A DNA stretch of 64,000 nucleotides from Streptomyces sp. MP131-18 (GCF_001984575.1 NZ_LZNS01000001.1:1477132-1541131), one strand, 5' to 3'; shown: positions 1 through 10,727, counted from the first letter of the stretch. A program made the numbers and translations. The notes: generated by a model from the sequence alone, not told the origin.

Positions 1-1480
1 CGCGGCTCTCCGCCACCATCCCGGTCTCCATCACCATGGGGATGGCGTACAGGCCGGAGCTTCGCAGGACGCCGCGTATGCGGAGAAAAAGCCAGGCGTC
101 CTTGAGCCAGGTGAGCGCTCGGATCAGGGAGAAGATGCCGACCAGGAACAAGACCATCCCGCCGGCGCGTTCGTACCACGTGGGACCGGCGAGGGCGCGT
201 CCCACCGCCGCCGCGGCCACGGGAGCCGATAACCACAGCAAGACCCGCCAGGCAGCCGTCCTGAGGCGCCGATAGCCTTTGTCGATCTTGTACTCGTCTG
301 CTGCGGAGCCCGGCGCGAGCGGCGTCCCCGGCCAGCGCCCCCGGGAGTTGGCCTGGCGGAAGGCGTGCACCTGCGACTTCCGCCACTCCACGGTGCCTCT
401 GCCTCGCGGCAGGACGAACAGGACGGCGCCGCCCGAGGTGTCGGCGCGCAGGTCCTGCAGCTTGCGGCCCTTCGCACGGATCCGGACATCGCGCCATGCG
501 ACGTCCCCCCAGGTGTACAGCTCGGCAGTGACGGGCGTGCCCTTGCCCGCCGCGATGATCTCGTCGCGGTGGGTTGTCAGGACGCCGCGGTTTCGGGGCA
601 GGCGGACGTGCAGGACACCGCTGAAGTCGGTGTACGTGGCGAGCAGGGACCGGCTTCCGTCAGGGGCAGTGAAAACGGGGCTCACCTGGAGGGGAACGTC
701 CTCGTCCCCCGGGACGCGGTCCGGACCTTCCGCCGTTCCCGGCTCGGCCGGCCGCGTCCGGCGTCGCGCGAGCGGGATGGCGCCAACCCCGGCTTCCGTC
801 TTCATGTGGGGGATCTGCCCGGAGGCCCGGAGCCGGGCGTGGACATACCGGTAGACGTCATACGCCGTCACGAGGCCGTCCCGGCCAGGGGCTCCGGATC
901 GCAGCCCCGTGACCAGGTGACGGGTGAACGGGCTGGCCGCGCCCGCCTCCTCCGCATCGGCGGAGGTATCCCCATGGCTGGAGCTGGTCATCACGAAACG
1001 GCCTTGTCCCGCCAGTTGGGCCGTCGGGTCCGTTCCCTTCACGGCGGCGGCTCCGCTGAAGCAGCAGTCCAGGACGACGACGACCGACCGTGCCGCGCAG
1101 TCCTCGATCAGCTCGTCGATGTACGCAAGCTCGACGGACCGTGCCCGCACATACGCGGCCGTGGTGTCGCGCGCACACAGGCGCAGTCTGTTCCTGAGGT
1201 CGAGAAGGCCGTGCCCGCTGTAGTACAGGAGCAGTTGCTCGTGCGGCAGCGCACTCTCGAAGAACTCCGCGAGTTCCTCCTTGACGCGCTGCGTGGTCGC
1301 CTCCAGGACCGTGCGCACGCCGTCGGACCGGTGCAGTCCGGTGCCGGGGTCCGTCAGAGCCGCCGACAGCAGGGAGACATCCGTCGGTGGTCCGAGGAGG
1401 GGGCGCAGATGGTCGGGGTCGCCGGGGAACTCGGAATTGCCGATCAAAAGCGCCCGGTACGACCTGCCCGACTCGGTCAC
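1..1480 (-). CDS. Caspase-fold (C14 family) membrane protease, 3' end outside window
   Basis: The frame opens with a GTG that overlaps the stop of the upstream EACC1-like gene (GTGA) and stays open to the window edge, giving at least 493 residues. The N-terminal 190 residues form a caspase/metacaspase p20-like domain: SYRALLIGNSEF opens it, YYSGHG (residues 86-91) carries the catalytic His and DCCFSG (138-143) the catalytic Cys140. A linker follows, then two hydrophobic segments encoded at about positions 125-245, suggesting membrane anchoring with the protease N-terminal. Caspase-EACC1 pairs are known from actinobacterial conflict systems; a role in regulated proteolysis or abortive death is inference. 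The C-terminus is unseen, so effector or sensor domains may follow. Confidence 0.86.
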   Translation of the reverse strand, partial: MTESGRSYRALLIGNSEFPGDPDHLRPLLGPPTDVSLLSAALTDPGTGLHRSDGVRTVLEATTQRVKEELAEFFESALPHEQLLLYYSGHGLLDLRNRLRLCARDTTAAYVRARSVELAYIDELIEDCAARSVVVVLDCCFSGAAAVKGTDPTAQLAGQGRFVMTSSSHGDTSADAEEAGAASPFTRHLVTGLRSGAPGRDGLVTAYDVYRYVHARLRASGQIPHMKTEAGVGAIPLARRRTRPAEPGTAEGPDRVPGDEDVPLQVSPVFTAPDGSRSLLATYTDFSGVLHVRLPRNRGVLTTHRDEIIAAGKGTPVTAELYTWGDVAWRDVRIRAKGRKLQDLRADTSGGAVLFVLPRGRGTVEWRKSQVHAFRQANSRGRWPGTPLAPGSAADEYKIDKGYRRLRTAAWRVLLWLSAPVAAAAVGRALAGPTWYERAGGMVLFLVGIFSLIRALTWLKDAWLFLRIRGVLRSSGLYAIPMVMETGMVAESR

Positions 1481-1884
1481 GGGGCACCGTCGCCCGGCTC
1501 GCCGTCGGCGGTGGAGCCCTCCGCTGCCGCCCGCAGACCGTGCTCCAAAGCGCTGCGCAGCGTCTCGTTGTCGATGGTGGCGCCTGTCACGGTGAGCTCG
1601 CCGCGGCGGCCGTCCACGGTCCAGGTGAGACGCACGCTCCGCCCTCGATCACGCTTGAGCCACGCGGCGAGCGCCGCCACGGCGCCTGCGACGATCCCGG
1701 GGCCGGTGAGGTGCAGTACCACGTCGGCGAGCGCGCCCTTGGCTCCCGGGACCGGCTCGGAGCGACGGTCCAAAGGACCTGCCGCTTCGTCGAGTGCTCT
1801 GTGCAGCAGCTGTACTTGGCTCCGCCAGCGGTCGTCGCTCTCGTCGAACCGGTCGCTCCGAGCTGATAAGTGAACCTTCGACAT
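1477..1884 (-). CDS. EACC1-like effector-associated small protein
   Basis: A 135-residue protein starting at an ATG that follows GGGAGG by a good spacing; an in-frame ATG further upstream lacks such a site. The central part reads ALADVVLHLTGPGIVAGAVA, a hydrophobic Gly/Ala-rich segment, followed by AALAAWLKRDRGRSVRLTW and a short beta-rich tail ending in DNETLRSALEHGL. This is the layout of EACC1 (effector-associated constant component 1), a component found beside caspases, trypsins and other effectors in bacterial conflict operons. It is translationally coupled to the caspase gene by a 4-nt overlap. EACC1 is thought to couple effectors to partner modules; no biochemical role is established. 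Confidence 0.78.
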   Translation of the reverse strand: MSKVHLSARSDRFDESDDRWRSQVQLLHRALDEAAGPLDRRSEPVPGAKGALADVVLHLTGPGIVAGAVAALAAWLKRDRGRSVRLTWTVDGRRGELTVTGATIDNETLRSALEHGLRAAAEGSTADGEPGDGAP

Positions 1885-1920
1885 GGTTCCGCCTCCCCGT
1901 TCGGCTCCCGTGTCTTTGTA

Positions 1921-1950
1921 CACGAGGCGCGCGCCACCCGCAGCCTCGTG
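1921..1950. terminator. Hairpin separating purine operon from EACC1/caspase unit
   Basis: Arms CACGAGGC (1921-1928) and GCCTCGTG (1943-1950) are perfect complements around a 14-nt loop. It lies 13 bases beyond the 8-oxoguanine deaminase stop and just upstream of the EACC1 ribosome binding site. It would end the purine operon and make the caspase pair a separate unit. No U-tract is seen, as is usual in this group. Confidence 0.5.
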
Positions 1951-1962
1951 GCGTCCGGTTGA

Positions 1963-3342
1963 CTACCCGGCCGCCGCGCGGGTGGTCAGGCGGCGGGCCT
2001 GGGTGCGGGCCGTGTCGGCGACGGCCTCCTCGTCCGTGGTGAGCAGCCGGCCGTTCTCGACCACGGGGACGCCGTTCACCAGGGAGAGCGTCACCGGCGC
2101 CGGAGGGCCGAGGACGAGGGCGGCGACCGGGTCCTCGATGGTGGAGTGGCCCAGGCCGTCGACCTTCCACAGCACCACGTCGGCGAGCATGCCCGGTCCG
2201 AGTGAGCCGATCTCGTCCTGCCGGCCGAGGACTTCCGCGCCGCCGCGGGTGCCGAGGCGCAGCGCAGCGCGGGTGGTGAGGGCGGCTTCGCGGTGCGGGC
2301 CGAGGCGGTTGACCAGCAGGGCGTTGCGCAGCTCGGTGTGCAGCTCCCCGGCCTCGTTGGACGCGGTGCCGTCCACGCCGAGGCCGACCGGGACACCGGC
2401 GGCGAGCAGGTCGGGAACGCGGGCGATGCCGGCCGCCAGGCGGGCGTTGGAGGAGGGGCAGTGGGCGACGCCGGTGCCGGTGCGGGCGAACGCGTCGACG
2501 TCGTCGTCGGTCATGTGGACGCAGTGCGCCATCCAGACGTCGGACCCGAGCCAGCCGACGGAGTCGAAGTACGCCGTCGGGCCCATGCCGAACTGCTGGT
2601 GGCAGAACTTCTCCTCCTCCACGGTCTCCGAGCCGTGGGTGTGCAGCCGCACGCCGAGCCGCCTGGCGAGCGCGGCGGATTCGCGCATCAGTTCGGTGGT
2701 GACGGAGAACGGCGAGCAGGGCGCGACGGCGATGCGCAGCATGGCGCCAGGGGCGGGGTCGTGGTGCTCCAGCACGGCCGCCTCCGTGGCGCGCAGCGCC
2801 TCCTCGGTGCTCTCGACCGCGAAGTCCGGGGGCAGCCCGCCGTCCGAGGCCCCGAGGTCCATGGAGCCGCGGGCCGCGGTGAACCGCAGCCCGGTCTCGC
2901 GGGCGGCGCGGATCTCGGCGCCGAGCAGGTCGCCGGCGCCGCGGGGGAAGATGTAGTGGTGGTCCATGGCGGTGGTGACGCCGCCGCGGGCCATCATGGC
3001 CAGCGAGGCGCGGGCGGCGGCGTGCACCATGGGCTCGTCGAGGCGGGCCCAGACCGGGTAGAGGGCGGACAGCCAGTCGAAGAGGTTCGCGTTCTGGGCG
3101 AGGCCCCTGGTCAGCCACTGGTAGAAATGGTGGTGCGCGTTGACCAGGCCCGGGGTGGCCAGGTGGCCGGCGGCGTCGATGCGGCGGGACACGTCGGGCA
3201 GCCCCGCGGGGGCGGGGCCGGGGCCGACGGCCTCGATGCGGTTGCCTGCGATGACGAGATGCCCGTCGGCGTACTCCGTCTCCTCCGCGTCAACGGTCGC
3301 GATAGCGCAGTTCTCGATCAGGATTCGCGGTGAGGCTGTCAC
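1963..3342 (-). CDS. 8-oxoguanine deaminase (amidohydrolase)
   Basis: A 459-residue cytosolic metal-dependent amidohydrolase of the ATZ/TRZ/guanine-deaminase type. The metal-binding motif VNAHHHF is at residues 67-73, later ligands are in the HTHGSE and MAHCVH stretches, and LGVDGTASNE carries the last conserved Asp. Sequence and context fit 8-oxoguanine deaminase, which converts 8-oxoguanine to urate and ammonia and so feeds the uricase encoded immediately upstream. It is the last gene of a minus-strand operon, 17 bases after uricase. Hydroxydechloroatrazine-type or other aminohydrolase activity cannot be excluded from sequence alone. Confidence 0.85.
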   Translation of the reverse strand: MTASPRILIENCAIATVDAEETEYADGHLVIAGNRIEAVGPGPAPAGLPDVSRRIDAAGHLATPGLVNAHHHFYQWLTRGLAQNANLFDWLSALYPVWARLDEPMVHAAARASLAMMARGGVTTAMDHHYIFPRGAGDLLGAEIRAARETGLRFTAARGSMDLGASDGGLPPDFAVESTEEALRATEAAVLEHHDPAPGAMLRIAVAPCSPFSVTTELMRESAALARRLGVRLHTHGSETVEEEKFCHQQFGMGPTAYFDSVGWLGSDVWMAHCVHMTDDDVDAFARTGTGVAHCPSSNARLAAGIARVPDLLAAGVPVGLGVDGTASNEAGELHTELRNALLVNRLGPHREAALTTRAALRLGTRGGAEVLGRQDEIGSLGPGMLADVVLWKVDGLGHSTIEDPVAALVLGPPAPVTLSLVNGVPVVENGRLLTTDEEAVADTARTQARRLTTRAAAG

Positions 3343-3359
3343 GAAATGGCCTCCTGGGC

Positions 3360-4250
3360 TCAGGTATTGGTCAGGTCGACGGGAATCCGGGCCTCCGCGC
3401 CCTCGCGCAGCACGGTCGCTTCGATCAGGCCGTAGGGGCGGTCGGCGGCGATGTAGACCGCACCGTCGGGCCCCTCGTTCCTCATGCCGAATGGTTCGAG
3501 ATCGACCAGGAAGTGATGCTTGTTCGGCAGCGAAAGGCGAATCTCGTCAATACCGGGCAGGTTGTCGATCACTGCGGACCCCATGGCGAACAGCGTCTGC
3601 TGGAGCGAGCGCGAGTACGTTCCCGCGAAGGCGGCCAGCAGGTGCCCGCGGGCCACCGCGTGGGAGCCGTCCCAGTCCGCCGGCTCCGCCGCGTGCCGCC
3701 ACACCGCGGTCACGTCCGTGGCCAGCACGCGGTCACCGGTCTCCGGCAGCGTCGTGAACCGGTCCTTCAGGTAACCGCGGAACTCCGAGTCCGTCGTGTT
3801 CAGCAGCGTGACCCCGGTCAGCCCGCTCAGCGTCTCGCACTCCTCGCCTTCGCACGTGACCTGCGCCGTCCGGGTCCCGTTCCCCGCGCGGACGAACGAG
3901 TGGGCCTTCTCCCCCGTCGTCGGCACCCGCTCCCACGCGTACTCCTCGATGCGGACGCGGGCGCGGCGGATGGCGGGCCCTGAGGCGACGAAGTGGCGCG
4001 CGAGCAGCGCCCCGAACGCCTCGGGCGAGGCGATGCCGTGCTCCCTGGCGAACGCGTAGACGGTGTTCTTCATGGTGTCGGTGGGCAGCACGGCCGCGTT
4101 GGACCCGGCGAGGTGTACCTCCGCGAGGTCGCCGGAGAGCGCGACCGACACGTTCAGATCGCGCAGGCGGTGCACTGCCCCTTCGCGCGTGACGCGGAGG
4201 ACGCGCGTCTCCGCTTTGCCGTACTGGTTCTGGCCGAGCGTGGGCGGCAT
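3360..4250 (-). CDS. pucL: Urate oxidase (uricase)
   Basis: A 296-residue cofactor-free uricase that oxidises urate to 5-hydroxyisourate. The hallmark TDTMKNTVYAFA begins at residue 57, with Thr57 in the catalytic position, and the second half repeats the T-fold. LPNKHHFLVDLEPFG matches the conserved urate-binding C-terminal region. The length is usual for the family. It sits 7 bases after the decarboxylase/hydrolase fusion gene and 17 before the deaminase gene, so one operon turns 8-oxoguanine or urate into allantoin. Confidence 0.95.
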   Translation of the reverse strand: MPPTLGQNQYGKAETRVLRVTREGAVHRLRDLNVSVALSGDLAEVHLAGSNAAVLPTDTMKNTVYAFAREHGIASPEAFGALLARHFVASGPAIRRARVRIEEYAWERVPTTGEKAHSFVRAGNGTRTAQVTCEGEECETLSGLTGVTLLNTTDSEFRGYLKDRFTTLPETGDRVLATDVTAVWRHAAEPADWDGSHAVARGHLLAAFAGTYSRSLQQTLFAMGSAVIDNLPGIDEIRLSLPNKHHFLVDLEPFGMRNEGPDGAVYIAADRPYGLIEATVLREGAEARIPVDLTNT

Positions 4251-4257
4251 GGGCGGG

Positions 4258-5100
4258 TCAGCTCCCTCGGTAGACGGAGTAGCCGAACGGGCTGAGCAGC
4301 AGCGGCACGTGGAAGTGCTCGCCCGGCACCACCGCGAAGGTGGTGGTGACCTCGGGGAAGAACGGCGGCTCCGCGCCCGCCCCGGCCGCTCCCGGGGCGA
4401 TGGCGAAGGTCAGCCTGGCCAGCGTGGCGCCGCCCGGCAGCGGCGGCAGCCCGGCGCAGCGGCCGTCCGCGTCGGTGCGGGCGGCGGCGTGCTCCACCCA
4501 GCCGTCGCCGCGGCCCGCGGCGCAGGACAGGGTCACCCGGAGCCCGGCGGCCGGCCGCCCGGCCGCGGTGTCGAGTACGTGCGTGGAGACGGTCGCGGCG
4601 GCTTCGGCCAGCCGGGTCAGGCGCAACCGGTTGATCTTCGCCAGCTCGGCGCGCACGACCTCCCGTTCCGCCTCGGGCGTGTTGCCGAGCCGGGCGCGCA
4701 GCGCGTCCCGCATCCGCTCCCCCGGCAGGCCGGTGGCACAGATCAGGAAGACGTGGCCGAACCGTTCCTGGTAGGCCAGGTTGAGCCGGCGCATGTCCGC
4801 CTTCAGCTCCTCGGGGGCGTCGGCCATGCCCCGCTGCTCGCGCGCGGATGCCGCGTCGCCCGCCTCGGGGCGGCCGATCCGCGGGTGGGCGGCGAGCGCC
4901 TCGGCGAGCCCCGCGTCGGTGAGGGCGCCCGCGGCGTCATCCGCGGCCGCCAGCAGGGCCTCGGTGTCGCGGAAAGGGCGCGCGGCGGCGACGGCCGCGC
5001 CCCAGGCGCTCGCGGCGCACACGCGGCGCAGAGCCGCGCGCAGCGCGGGCTCCGCCGCGCCGTTGATCCAGTCGAGACCGGGCGTCGGGCTCAGCGTCAT
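4258..5100 (-). CDS. Fused OHCU decarboxylase / 5-hydroxyisourate hydrolase
   Basis: A 280-residue two-domain enzyme for the two steps after uricase. Residues 1-165 are OHCU decarboxylase (UraD): HPRIG at 72-76 holds the catalytic His and ERFGHVFLICATG starts at 112. Residues 170-280 are 5-hydroxyisourate hydrolase (transthyretin-like, UraH): VSTHVLDTA at 171-179 and the exact C-terminal signature YRGS. No stop or start codon separates the domains, so the fusion is real in this sequence. Many bacteria encode the two enzymes separately; plants have a comparable fused allantoin synthase with the domains in the same order. It would channel unstable intermediates to S-allantoin. Confidence 0.92.
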   Translation of the reverse strand: MTLSPTPGLDWINGAAEPALRAALRRVCAASAWGAAVAAARPFRDTEALLAAADDAAGALTDAGLAEALAAHPRIGRPEAGDAASAREQRGMADAPEELKADMRRLNLAYQERFGHVFLICATGLPGERMRDALRARLGNTPEAEREVVRAELAKINRLRLTRLAEAAATVSTHVLDTAAGRPAAGLRVTLSCAAGRGDGWVEHAAARTDADGRCAGLPPLPGGATLARLTFAIAPGAAGAGAEPPFFPEVTTTFAVVPGEHFHVPLLLSPFGYSVYRGS

Positions 5101-5132
5101 GACCGACAGCTAAGTCGCAGCACCCGCACACG

Positions 5133-5513
5133 TCAACAGTTTGTTGAACGGTTGAGGTAGTTGTACACGGTGAACCGGCTGACGCCCAGGGCCGCCGCCA
5201 CCGTCTCCACCCCGTGCCGCAGGGCGAACGCGCCGCGCGTCTCCAGGCGGCGCACCACCTGCTGTTTCGTCCTGCGGTCCAGCTCGGCCAGCGGCCTGCC
5301 GTGCTGCCGCGCCAGCTCGCCGAGGATGTGGTCCAGGGACTCCGACAGCAGCGGGAGCCGCACCGCGGCGACCGGACCGCCCGCCCACGACAGCACCACG
5401 TCGTCGTCGCGCGCCTGCTCGGGGGCCAGCAGCTCCCCGCCGATGGCGTCGACCAGCGGGGTGACGGCGGCTATGAACTCGGCGCGCGCGGCGGCGCCCT
5501 CGGCGCCGCTCAT
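5133..5513 (-). CDS. DauR-type helix-turn-helix regulator
   Basis: A 126-residue protein whose last 40 residues form a helix-turn-helix of the DauR/YheO type, with ETVAAALGVSRFTVYNYLN at the C-terminus. The N-terminal part (VDAIGGELLAPEQARDDDVV) looks like a shortened sensor domain and carries no motif I recognise. It is 32 bases upstream of the uricase cluster on the same strand and overlaps the stop of the preceding small gene by 4 nt. Regulation of purine catabolism is likely from context, but its ligand is unknown. Confidence 0.75.
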   Translation of the reverse strand: MSGAEGAAARAEFIAAVTPLVDAIGGELLAPEQARDDDVVLSWAGGPVAAVRLPLLSESLDHILGELARQHGRPLAELDRRTKQQVVRRLETRGAFALRHGVETVAAALGVSRFTVYNYLNRSTNC

Positions 5514-5785
5514 ACGCCTTCCTCCCCCGGCAGGGCGTTCACCTGGAGGGATATCCGGGTGGCGCCCGCCGCGAGCGCCCGGCGCAGCAGCGTGTCCACG
5601 ACCGCCACCACCTCCTCGGCCGGGCCCTCCACCGTGTTGCCGAAGGGCCCCACGTCCACCGAGTCGAGCGGGGCCGCCACCACGACCTCGCGGGCCGCCA
5701 CGGCGTGCGCGGGCGGCTCCTCCAGGTCGAACGGCTCGGTCGTGAACTCAAGTCTCAGTCGCACGGGGCCCAACCTAACGCGCAC
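5510..5785 (-). CDS. Small MTH1187/YkoF-like (thiamine-binding type) protein
   Basis: A 91-residue protein. The centre reads DVGPFGNTVEGPAEEVVAVV and is followed by ALAAGATRISLQVNAL. The Gly-x-x-Val-Glu-Gly turn between two beta-alpha units, and the closing RISLQV strand, resemble the MTH1187/YkoF ferredoxin-like fold that binds thiamine-related ligands. It overlaps the HTH gene by 4 nt (ATGA), so the two are co-translated. I infer the fold only; whether it senses a ligand for the regulator is speculation. Confidence 0.55.
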   Translation of the reverse strand: MRVRLGPVRLRLEFTTEPFDLEEPPAHAVAAREVVVAAPLDSVDVGPFGNTVEGPAEEVVAVVDTLLRRALAAGATRISLQVNALPGEEGV

Positions 5786-5826
5786 CCGCGCCCACGCCCC
5801 CCGGCCGCCGCCGGGAGGCGTACGCC

Positions 5827-6183
5827 CTACCTGGTCGCCGGCCGGCCGCGCTGGACCGGCTGATGCGGCACGCCGAACAGCTCGATGGCCTGGCGCAGCT
5901 GGTGCACCCCGGCCGCGAGCGCGCTGACCGAGCCGGCCGCGGCCGCGATCAGCAGCAGCGCCTGACCCAGGGCCGCGGTGTCGGGCACCCCGGTGGCCAG
6001 CACGCCGTCGAGCGCGACGAGCTCGCGCTCGGCGATCTCACGGTCCGCGAGCGTCGCCGGATAGTTGCGCAGATCCCTGCGCAGCCGGTCCACCGCGGAA
6101 CGCAAGGTCAGCAGTCGGGGGTCCATCCCGCTGAGCGGGACGCTCCGCACCCCGTGGGCGGTTTCAGCTTCTCCTGCCGCCAC
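5827..6183 (-). CDS. DUF5955-like small protein
   Basis: About 118 residues from a GTG preceded by GGGGAGG at good spacing; upstream codons in the same frame lack a ribosome binding site. The protein is helical: RSAVDRLRRDLRNYPATLAD, then a Glu/Arg-rich helix, then a hydrophobic helix ALLLIAAAAGSVSALAAGV and a short tail. This matches a conserved Streptomyces family of unknown function that I recall as DUF5955. No catalytic motif is visible. It is transcribed away from the zinc-ribbon gene at 6455, with about 270 bases of AT-richer DNA between them. Confidence 0.65.
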   Translation of the reverse strand: MAAGEAETAHGVRSVPLSGMDPRLLTLRSAVDRLRRDLRNYPATLADREIAERELVALDGVLATGVPDTAALGQALLLIAAAAGSVSALAAGVHQLRQAIELFGVPHQPVQRGRPATR

Positions 6184-6454
6184 TCGGCCCTCCCCTGCCG
6201 TCTTGTTTGACGCCGGCCGTGTCCGCCGGTGCACGCCCCGTGCGTGCGGGGCGGCTCGCGGACCCAACAAGGAAAGTAAATATCACTGTCCGCGCACCAC
6301 GCCACACAGAGGGCGAGACCAGCAGTCACATTCCGGCGAACAAATCCGGTGAAGACGGCAGAACGCGAGAAGGCCACCACCGGGTGGCACGCTCAGGTGT
6401 TCGCCGGTGGGAGTGTGGGAATCTCGTCGAGAAGTTCCTTCCCTGGAGCGCCAG

Positions 6455-7138
6455 ATGACGAAAAGCATGTCGGTGCGGTGCCCTTCCTGCCGACGGGAGC
6501 ACCGCTATCTCCCCCCGCAGTACCCGTGCGCCTGCGGGGCCCCGGTGACCGTCTCCCTGCCGCCGACGAGTTCACCCGTATCGGTGCGCCACCGTTCCTG
6601 GGCCGATGCCTGGACGGAGGTGGCCTGCCAGGTCTGCGGGCGCAACGGGCAGTGGCCGCAGGCCGAGTTCGAGTGTCCCTGCGGGGTGACGGTGCGGCTC
6701 GGGCCCGGTGACGCGCGGACGCGGTCGGCGGCTGCGGAGGGCGGCGAGCGCCCGCCGTTCCGGCCGCTCACGATCAGGACCGGGCACGACGCGGTGGCCT
6801 GCGCGGCGCAGTTCCTGCGCTGGCTCGGCTTCCCCGGCGTGCGCACGGCCGTGCCGAGGCCGCCGTCCGGCGTGGACCTGCACGGCCCCTCGGTGGTCGG
6901 CCTGGTCAACGCGGCCACCGAGCCCACCGGCGCCGAGGACGTGGAGACCATCTGGCTGCACGCGCTGGTGGAGCCCGCCGTCGCGGTCGCGTTCTCGCTG
7001 GCCGGGTACGACCGCGGGGCGCGCGCCCGGGCGGACGAGCTGCGCCTGCCGCTGTTCGTCCTGGACCTGACGGGCACGCCGCAGCCGGTGAACGAGGCCG
7101 CCGACGTACTGATGCGCCGGGGCGCGGAGGGGGCGTGA
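6455..7138 (+). CDS. Double zinc-ribbon protein with degenerate Mrr-like nuclease fold
   Basis: A 227-residue protein; the ATG follows GGAG by 7 bases and the reading frame upstream of it has no conserved sequence. Two zinc ribbons open it: CPSC with CACG (Cys9, 12, 25, 27) and CQVC with CPCG (Cys58, 61, 74, 76). The C-terminal 110 residues follow the strand-helix order of the Mrr restriction-endonuclease-like fold: SGVDLHGPSVVGLVN, then AVAFSLAGYDRGARARADEL and LPLFVLD. The Asp is kept, but the usual Q-x-K or E-x-K is replaced by GLVN, so catalysis is doubtful. A nucleic-acid-binding role is plausible. Function is unknown. Confidence 0.6.
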   Translation: MTKSMSVRCPSCRREHRYLPPQYPCACGAPVTVSLPPTSSPVSVRHRSWADAWTEVACQVCGRNGQWPQAEFECPCGVTVRLGPGDARTRSAAAEGGERPPFRPLTIRTGHDAVACAAQFLRWLGFPGVRTAVPRPPSGVDLHGPSVVGLVNAATEPTGAEDVETIWLHALVEPAVAVAFSLAGYDRGARARADELRLPLFVLDLTGTPQPVNEAADVLMRRGAEGA

Positions 7139-7180
7139 GCGCATGGCCGGCGCGCCCCGCGTCGGCGCCGTCGCGTACCG

Positions 7181-8329
7181 TCACCCGGTGGCCGGTGCCC
7201 CGATCCGTTCCTGGCCGCCGCCCGGGGCGCGATGGATCGGGACGGTGGTGCCGGTGAGCGGCACGCCGGAGCCGCCGCGGCGGACGGCGACGATCTCGGC
7301 GGCGATGGCGAGCGCCGTCTCCCGCGGGGTGCTGGCCCCCAGGTCGAGGCCGATCGGCGAGCGCAGCCTGGCCAGTTCGCGCGCGGTGAGACCGGCCTCG
7401 CGCAGCCGCGCCAGGCGGTCGGCGTGGGTGCGCCGGGAGCCCATGGCGCCGATGTAGGCCACGGGCAGCCGCAGCGCGCGGGTCAGCAGCGGCACGTCGA
7501 ACCTGGCGTCGTGGGTCAGGACGCAGACCGCGGCGCGGCCGTCCAGGGACTGCGTGTCCAGGTAGCGGTGCGGCCAGTCCACGATCACCTCGTCCGCCCC
7601 GGGGAACCGTTCCGGCGTCGCGAACACCGGCCTCGCGTCGCACACGGTGACCCGGTGCCCGAGGAACGCGCCGGCCTCGGCCAGGGCCGCGGCGAAGTCG
7701 ACGGCGCCGAAGACCAGCAGCCGCGGCGGCGGCACGTTCGCCTCCACGAGCAGCGTCACCCGCGCCCCGTCCGCGTCCGCGAGCCCGACCGTTCCGGTGC
7801 GCCCCGCGCGCAGCAGCGCGGCGGCCTCGGCCGCGGCGGCGCGGTCGAGCGCGGCACCGCCGTTGAGCGTTCCGGTGTGCGTGCCGTCCTGCGCGGCCAG
7901 CAGCGCGCCGCCGCCCAGCAGTTCGGCGGGCCCCGCGACGACGCGGGCCAGCGCCGCGGCGCCGCCGCCGGCCGCGGCCTCGCACGCGGCGGCGGCGATC
8001 CGGCGGGCGGGGGCCGCGGCCGGGAGCGGGGTGACCAGCACCTCGACGCTGCCGCCGCAGGTCAGCCCGACGGCGAACGCGTCGGCGTCCTGGTAGCCGA
8101 AACGCTGGGTACGGCTGACGCCGGTGTCGAGCGCCTCCCGGCACAACTCGTAGACGGCGCCCTCCACACAGCCGCCGGAGACGCTGCCGACGGCCAGGCC
8201 CCCGGCGTCCACGGCCATGGCGGCGCCGGGCGGGCGGGGCGCGCTGCCGTGCACCGCGGTGACGGTGGCCACGGCGAAGTCACGCCCGTCGCGGCACCAG
8301 GCGGCGAGTTCCGCTGCGATGTCCAGCAT
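7181..8329 (-). CDS. xdhC: XdhC/CoxI family molybdenum-cofactor maturation factor
   Basis: A 382-residue XdhC/CoxI protein. The N-terminal VTAVHGSAPRPPGAAM and GSVSGGCVEG are the family signatures; GSVEVLVTPL follows. The C-terminal half has a Rossmann-like segment (LLVFGAVDFAAALAEAGAFL) and the IGAMGSRRT motif. Members bind sulfurated molybdenum cofactor and insert it into xanthine dehydrogenase. It lies 13 bases after the molybdopterin subunit gene and closes the xdh operon, consistent with maturation of that enzyme. Confidence 0.92.
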   Translation of the reverse strand: MLDIAAELAAWCRDGRDFAVATVTAVHGSAPRPPGAAMAVDAGGLAVGSVSGGCVEGAVYELCREALDTGVSRTQRFGYQDADAFAVGLTCGGSVEVLVTPLPAAAPARRIAAAACEAAAGGGAAALARVVAGPAELLGGGALLAAQDGTHTGTLNGGAALDRAAAAEAAALLRAGRTGTVGLADADGARVTLLVEANVPPPRLLVFGAVDFAAALAEAGAFLGHRVTVCDARPVFATPERFPGADEVIVDWPHRYLDTQSLDGRAAVCVLTHDARFDVPLLTRALRLPVAYIGAMGSRRTHADRLARLREAGLTARELARLRSPIGLDLGASTPRETALAIAAEIVAVRRGGSGVPLTGTTVPIHRAPGGGQERIGAPATG

Positions 8330-8342
8330 GGCGGCCTTTCGG

Positions 8343-10723
<2,381 letters not shown>

Positions 10724-10727
<4 letters not shown>

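Noticed and set aside
858..1487. A 209-codon frame overlapping the caspase gene
   Set aside because: It is Arg/Gly/Pro-rich and runs in another frame of the same strand; the caspase motifs lie in the frame starting at 1480.
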